Shown here piece after piece: positions 4,883 through 8,002 of a DNA stretch of 8,002 bases (the first letter of the stretch is position 1; each line of letters begins with the position of its first letter). The DNA lies in assembly GCA_022791355.1 (NCBI GenBank), contig JAAVYX010000146.1:1-8002 (forward strand). Direction: 5' to 3'. Below the pieces are notes generated by a model. That model searched no databases, had not been told where the DNA came from, and worked only from the letters and a program-made list of their open reading frames with translations. Made by a program: the position numbers and the translations under genes. The stretch is from Clostridiales bacterium (GTDB lineage: Bacteria > Bacillota > Clostridia > Oscillospirales > Acutalibacteraceae).

Positions 4883-6649
4883 CTACTTGGCGGTTTGGAC
4901 ATTGTTGGTGCCCAAGGTCACATCGGCGGTATAGTACCGGCCGCTGCGGTAAACCTTGACGCTGACCGTCTCCCCAGGGCTGCACTGGGAAATAGCCGAG
5001 CTGAGGGTGGTATAGCTGGAAACGGTGGTGCCGGCGAACTCGGTAATAATATCGCTGCGCTGGAGGCCGGCGTCGGCCGCCGGACTGCCCTCCACCACGC
5101 TCTGCACCACCGCGCCGGTGGGATAGCCCAGCATCTGAAGGGTCTGCGCGTCGTACTTGGTGCTGATTTCAATGCCCAGGTAGGGGGTGGGCGCGTTTTC
5201 CTTGGAGATGATCTGTTTACAGGTTTCAACCACCTGATTCATGGGGATGGCGAAGCCCATGCTCTCATAGCCGGTGGACACCAGCTTGACGCTGTTGACC
5301 CCGATGACCTGCCCCTTGGCATTGACCAGCGCGCCCCCCGAATTACCGGGGTTGATGGCCGCGTCGGTCTGGATAAGGTTAAGCTGGGTGCTGTTGTCGG
5401 TGGTGATTTTGCGGTTGAGGCCGCTGATGACGCCGTAGGTCACCGAGCCCATAAAGTCCAGACCGCCGGGATTGCCGATGGCCACCACGTACTGGCCTAC
5501 GTTCAGCTCGTCCGAATTGCCGATTTCAGCGACGGGCAGACCGGTCTGGTTTATCTTGAGCACCGCCAGGTCGTAGGCGATATTGTAGCCGACGATGGAA
5601 GCGTCGATACCGTTTTCAGGATCGCTGGGCAGAAAGACCTGCACCCGGGCGGCCCCGCCGCCCTGCTCGGCCGCGGCCTGGATGACGTGGTAGTTGGTTA
5701 TAATGTAGCCGTCCTCACTGTAGATAATGCCGGATCCCTCGCCGCTGGAGGAGTTCTGGCCGCCAAAAAAACTGTAAGAAGCGGCGGTGGTGCGGATGCC
5801 CACTACGCTGGGGCTGACCTTTTCGGCCACGGCCTGCACCAGATTTTCCACCTCGCTCTGTATACTGATGGTCTGGGCCGAACCGGCCGTGCCGCTGCTT
5901 GTCTGGACGGGTGCGCCCTGCGCGTCGCCGGTCAAATGACGGGTGAGGGCGAAGCCGCCGGCCCCCGCGCCTAGTCCCACCACCGCGGCGGCCAGAACAC
6001 AGGCTACAAAGGTCTTGACCGGAAGCTGCCCGAACAAGGGCTTCCTTTCTTTTTTCGGCCGGGGCGCCTTGGGCGGCTTTGCAGGCCGCGCCGGCTGGCT
6101 GTTGTAGGCGGGCTGCGTACCGTATGGGGAGGAACCGTAATTCTGTGAGCTGTAATTTTGGGAGCCGTAGGTGCCGTTGGGCATAAAGCCGTACTGAGGC
6201 GGGGTATAGCTGCCGCTGCTCTGACCGTACCCGTTTTGGCGGCCGTCCGCCCGCGGGGAGCCGTAGGCGGCGCCGCCGGCCGGCCGGTTTTCACTGCCGG
6301 AGAAGGGAATGTTGCCGGCGGAGGCGCTGTAGTGGTATTCGCCCTGGCGGTCGGGCTGGGAAGGGGCGGCCTGAGCGGTATGGGCTTCGGCGGCGGCCTG
6401 TTCGGGCATGTCCGATTCGGCTTTCGCCTCCCCGGCCGCGCTGTCGGACTCGGTCTGCACGGCGGACTGCCGGTCGTCCCCGCCGCTGTAGTAGCCGCCG
6501 GCGGGGGTCACGGTATAGCCCTGCTGCCGGCCGGCCGTAGGGCCGGTTTCATCGGAAGGGGAGAGGGCGGGGCCGTCCTTACCGTCCTCTACCGGGAGGG
6601 CCTCGTCGAATCCCTGGATACCCTGGCTGCGATTTTTATCGTCAAACAT
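4883..6649 (-). CDS. htrA: HtrA/DegP-type membrane-anchored serine protease with PDZ domain
   Basis: This is an S1C-family surface protease that degrades or refolds damaged exported proteins. Of 588 residues, 1-205 are a long cytoplasmic tail: acidic at first, then rich in Gly, Tyr, Ser, Gln and Asn around 125-185, then a basic Pro/Lys/Arg stretch (187-205). One membrane segment follows (about 213-236), placing the protease outside the cell. The trypsin-like domain has His321 in TNYHVI, Asp360 in AYDLAVLKI and Ser437 in NPGNSGGAL, so the catalytic triad is complete. A single PDZ domain spans about 488-582. The ATG at 6649 has AAAGGA nine bases upstream. Firmicute HtrA proteins usually have one PDZ and an N-terminal anchor; the roughly 200-residue disordered tail is long but of a kind seen in clostridial relatives. 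It stands alone with its own terminator. htrA is used as a family name; the exact paralogue is not resolved. Confidence 0.93.
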   Translation of the reverse strand: MFDDKNRSQGIQGFDEALPVEDGKDGPALSPSDETGPTAGRQQGYTVTPAGGYYSGGDDRQSAVQTESDSAAGEAKAESDMPEQAAAEAHTAQAAPSQPDRQGEYHYSASAGNIPFSGSENRPAGGAAYGSPRADGRQNGYGQSSGSYTPPQYGFMPNGTYGSQNYSSQNYGSSPYGTQPAYNSQPARPAKPPKAPRPKKERKPLFGQLPVKTFVACVLAAAVVGLGAGAGGFALTRHLTGDAQGAPVQTSSGTAGSAQTISIQSEVENLVQAVAEKVSPSVVGIRTTAASYSFFGGQNSSSGEGSGIIYSEDGYIITNYHVIQAAAEQGGGAARVQVFLPSDPENGIDASIVGYNIAYDLAVLKINQTGLPVAEIGNSDELNVGQYVVAIGNPGGLDFMGSVTYGVISGLNRKITTDNSTQLNLIQTDAAINPGNSGGALVNAKGQVIGVNSVKLVSTGYESMGFAIPMNQVVETCKQIISKENAPTPYLGIEISTKYDAQTLQMLGYPTGAVVQSVVEGSPAADAGLQRSDIITEFAGTTVSSYTTLSSAISQCSPGETVSVKVYRSGRYYTADVTLGTNNVQTAK

Positions 6650-6775
6650 GCTATATCATCCTTTCTGTCTGTTAACGGGCGTTTAGTTACTAGCGGTACT
6701 GCCTGGCGGCGTCGCCCGCTTTCGATGGTTTTATTGTAACCCGGCGTTTTGGTCTGGTTCGTGCGAATATATGAA

Positions 6776-6793
6776 CGATTTGAAAATAAATCG
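6776..6793. promoter_or_regulatory. Inverted repeat upstream of htrA
   Basis: CGATTT (6776-6781) and AAATCG (6788-6793) form a perfect 6-6-6 dyad about 130 bp before the htrA start. It could be a repressor or activator site or a small hairpin. A weak -10-like TACAAT on the minus strand (6733-6738) lies nearer htrA, but no matching -35 is visible. Confidence 0.25.
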
Positions 6794-6868
6794 CGGCATT
6801 CTTTTGACGGCGCGGTCGACAGGGGTCGAGCTGCCTATCTATATGAAGCGGTCAACGGGATTATACCA

Positions 6869-6883
6869 ATGTAAGTTTTACAT
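6869..6883. promoter_or_regulatory. Operator-like dyad upstream of the phosphotransferase
   Basis: ATGTAA-GTT-TTACAT is a perfect 15-bp inverted repeat about 50 bp before the -35 box of the plus-strand promoter. Its size and symmetry suit a dimeric DNA-binding protein. The sequence TTTACAT within it recurs at 6931-6937. No regulator gene is present in the window. Confidence 0.35.
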
Positions 6884-6930
6884 AACCAGTTAAAAGCACA
6901 AAAAAACATATATAAAAACGATTTCAGCTA

Positions 6931-6958
6931 TTTACATTTCATAAATGTGCTGTATAAT
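6931..6958 (+). promoter_or_regulatory. Promoter of the phosphotransferase gene, with overlapping dyad
   Basis: TTTACA (6931-6936) and TATAAT (6953-6958) are 16 bp apart, five of six and six of six matches to the housekeeping consensus, within AT-rich DNA. Transcription would start near 6965. A perfect inverted repeat ACATTT-CAT-AAATGT (6934-6948) covers half of the -35 box and most of the spacer, a placement typical of a repressor operator. Confidence 0.7.
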
Positions 6959-6973
6959 ATAGACAGTGAAATT

Positions 6974-6995
6974 ATTGGTTTCCAGTTAAACCAAT
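6974..6995 (+). other. Leader hairpin of the phosphotransferase message
   Basis: ATTGGTTT (6974-6981) pairs with AAACCAAT (6988-6995) over a 6-nt loop, near the 5' end of the roughly 84-nt leader. It is AU-rich with no T run, so it is not a terminator. A role in message stability is possible but unproven. Confidence 0.35.
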
Positions 6996-7048
6996 TGCTG
7001 ATATTGGAGCGGGGGGTCCCGTTCCCATTTGAAAGGAGTAAACCCGAT

Positions 7049-7804
7049 ATGCAGATGAAAGACTTGAAAGAAAAAATCGCCTCCAGCGAAATGGTGGACA
7101 TCTATAAGCACGGCGACTGCGCCGTCAAGCTGTTCAGCCCCCAATGCCGTAAGACCCAGGCTCTTTACGAGGCCCTGACCCACGCCCGCGTGGAGGCCAC
7201 AGGCCTGCCGGTGCCGGTGATTCGGGAGGTCTCTGTTATCGAGGGCCGCTGGGCCATCACCATGGACCTGATCCCCGGCCATACGCTGGAGGAGCTGATG
7301 GATAAGGACCCCGCCAATATTGATAAGTATCTCAACGATTTGGTGGACATTCAGCTGAAGATTCACGAAAAGCATACTCCCAAGCTGAGCAAGCTGAAGG
7401 ATAAAATGGCCCGGCAGATCAACTCTCTGGACAATATCAACGATGTTACCCGCTATGAGCTGCTCACCCGGTTGGAGAGCATGCCCAAGCACACCAAACT
7501 GTGTCACGGTAACTTCAGCCCTTCTAATGTTATTATTAACGATAAGGGCACCTTTATTGTGGACTGGGTGGCCGCCCGGCAGGGCAACGCCTCGGCCGAT
7601 GTGGCCCGGACCTATCTGCTCCTCTGCTTGAAGTCCACCGAATGGGCGGAGAAGTATATGGACTTGTTCTGTGAGAAGACCCATACCTCCAAGCGTTATG
7701 TGCAGGAGTGGTTGCCCATCGTGGCCGCCGCCCGTCTGACCGAGCACCGGCCGGAGGAAACCGAGATGCTCATGAAATGGCTGGACGTGGTGCAGTACGA
7801 ATAA
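7049..7804 (+). CDS. Phosphotransferase (APH/choline kinase fold, TIGR02172-like) with altered catalytic loop
   Basis: This 251-residue cytoplasmic protein has the aminoglycoside phosphotransferase/protein-kinase fold, closest in memory to the TIGR02172 clostridial family. Lys27 in AVKLF is the likely ATP-binding lysine and Glu42 its possible partner. LCHGNFSPSNVIIND (151-165) is the catalytic loop, and IVDW (170-173) supplies the metal-binding Asp172. QGNASADVARTYLLL (178-192) is the typical segment that follows. Relatives carry HGD in the catalytic loop, but here codon AAC gives HGN, with Asn155 replacing the usual catalytic Asp; Asn160 is kept. Activity may therefore be lost or changed. 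The ATG at 7049 follows GAAAGGAG by 10 bases. A longer frame from 6947 would run across the promoter's -10 box and is rejected. It is a single gene with its own promoter and terminator. The substrate is unknown. Confidence 0.8.
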   Translation: MQMKDLKEKIASSEMVDIYKHGDCAVKLFSPQCRKTQALYEALTHARVEATGLPVPVIREVSVIEGRWAITMDLIPGHTLEELMDKDPANIDKYLNDLVDIQLKIHEKHTPKLSKLKDKMARQINSLDNINDVTRYELLTRLESMPKHTKLCHGNFSPSNVIINDKGTFIVDWVAARQGNASADVARTYLLLCLKSTEWAEKYMDLFCEKTHTSKRYVQEWLPIVAAARLTEHRPEETEMLMKWLDVVQYE

Positions 7805-7834
7805 TTCCGCTTTTTATCTTTTAATTAGCAGGCG

Positions 7835-7869
7835 GCGGGGAGACCTTGAAGGTCTCCCCGCTGTTTTTT
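7835..7869 (+). terminator. Intrinsic terminator of the phosphotransferase gene
   Basis: GCGGGGAGACC (7835-7845) pairs perfectly with GGTCTCCCCGC (7851-7861) around TTGAA, followed by TGTTTTTT. It sits 30 bp after the stop codon and is a strong rho-independent terminator for the plus-strand gene. Confidence 0.92.
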
Positions 7870-8002
7870 GTTTGAGTAGGGCGGAAGACGTAACGTAAGA
7901 ATTTCCAGCCCGTTACTATTGTTTAGCTACGAGTAAGGTTTCGCACCCAAATGCAAGCGTGATTTTCATATCCTGAACATTGATGATTGTTTCTTTCTTG
8001 CA
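7870..8002. other. Non-coding tail of the window
   Basis: No gene is supported. GTAACG (7890-7895) and CGTTAC (7911-7916) form a small inverted repeat. On the minus strand GCGAAACCT (7937-7945) matches the repeat-unit core of the dispersed element, but the CTAG and second core are absent. The remaining sequence is AT-rich and shows nothing firm. Confidence 0.3.

Noticed and set aside
4823..5974. 383-residue open frame on the plus strand with AAGGAG before ATG
   Set aside because: The ribosome-binding-like sequence is only two bases from the ATG and partly inside the htrA terminator region. The rest is the antisense of htrA and has no protein-like features.
6947..7048. Longer N-terminus for the phosphotransferase starting at 6947
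   Set aside because: The extension crosses the -10 box at 6953-6958 and has no ribosome binding site. The ATG at 7049 follows GAAAGGAG and fits the family's N-terminus.
6986..7747. 253-residue open frame on the minus strand
   Set aside because: Antisense of the phosphotransferase gene, which has a promoter, terminator and family motifs on the plus strand.

Overview
The window looks like a piece of chromosome from a gut Clostridia bacterium, most likely the Oscillospiraceae/Ruminococcaceae group. That placement is an inference from moderately high GC genes with strong AGGAGG-type ribosome binding sites, AT-rich intergenic regions, an uronate-catabolism gene set, a clostridial HtrA with a long disordered cytoplasmic N-terminus, and a TIGR02172-like phosphotransferase. 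No rRNA or marker gene fixes the genus.

Five protein genes are supported. On the minus strand, reading right to left, are an HtrA/DegP-type membrane serine protease (4883-6649), a sugar phosphate isomerase/epimerase-like TIM-barrel protein (3369-4193), a Gfo/Idh/MocA oxidoreductase (1596-2759) and mannonate dehydratase UxuA (482-1519). The last two are 76 nt apart and probably co-transcribed. With the TIM-barrel protein they form a likely uronate or related sugar-acid utilisation cluster; UxuA makes 2-keto-3-deoxygluconate from D-mannonate. On the plus strand, divergent from htrA, is a phosphotransferase-family gene (7049-7804) with its own promoter and a strong terminator.

The intergenic DNA is unusually rich. 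Two regions, 1-190 (plus sense) and 4394-4570 (minus sense), are diverged copies of one structured RNA. They share a 19-nt block with one mismatch, a GAAACG loop, a GTCGGCG block and three helices in which base changes are compensated. Beside each copy lies a roughly 110-120 bp repeat element (341-461 and 4595-4703). Each carries a CTAG, then a repeat core 35 nt on, then a second core 44 nt further, with identical spacing in both copies. A third island, 2974-3337, sits between the isomerase and oxidoreductase genes. It has a good plus-strand promoter followed by four successive helix-closed domains, so it may encode a separate long structured RNA.

Region by region: 1-286 RNA copy A and its terminator-like hairpin; 327-461 hairpin and repeat element; 482-2759 uxuA and oxidoreductase; 2760-3368 no gene, an isolated hairpin and the structured island; 3369-4193 isomerase; 4194-4882 isomerase promoter, RNA copy B, second repeat element and htrA terminator; 4883-6649 htrA; 6650-7048 divergent regulatory region with dyads and a promoter; 7049-7869 phosphotransferase and terminator; 7870-8002 nothing firm. 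The most unusual coding observation is that the phosphotransferase has Asn where the family's catalytic Asp normally stands.
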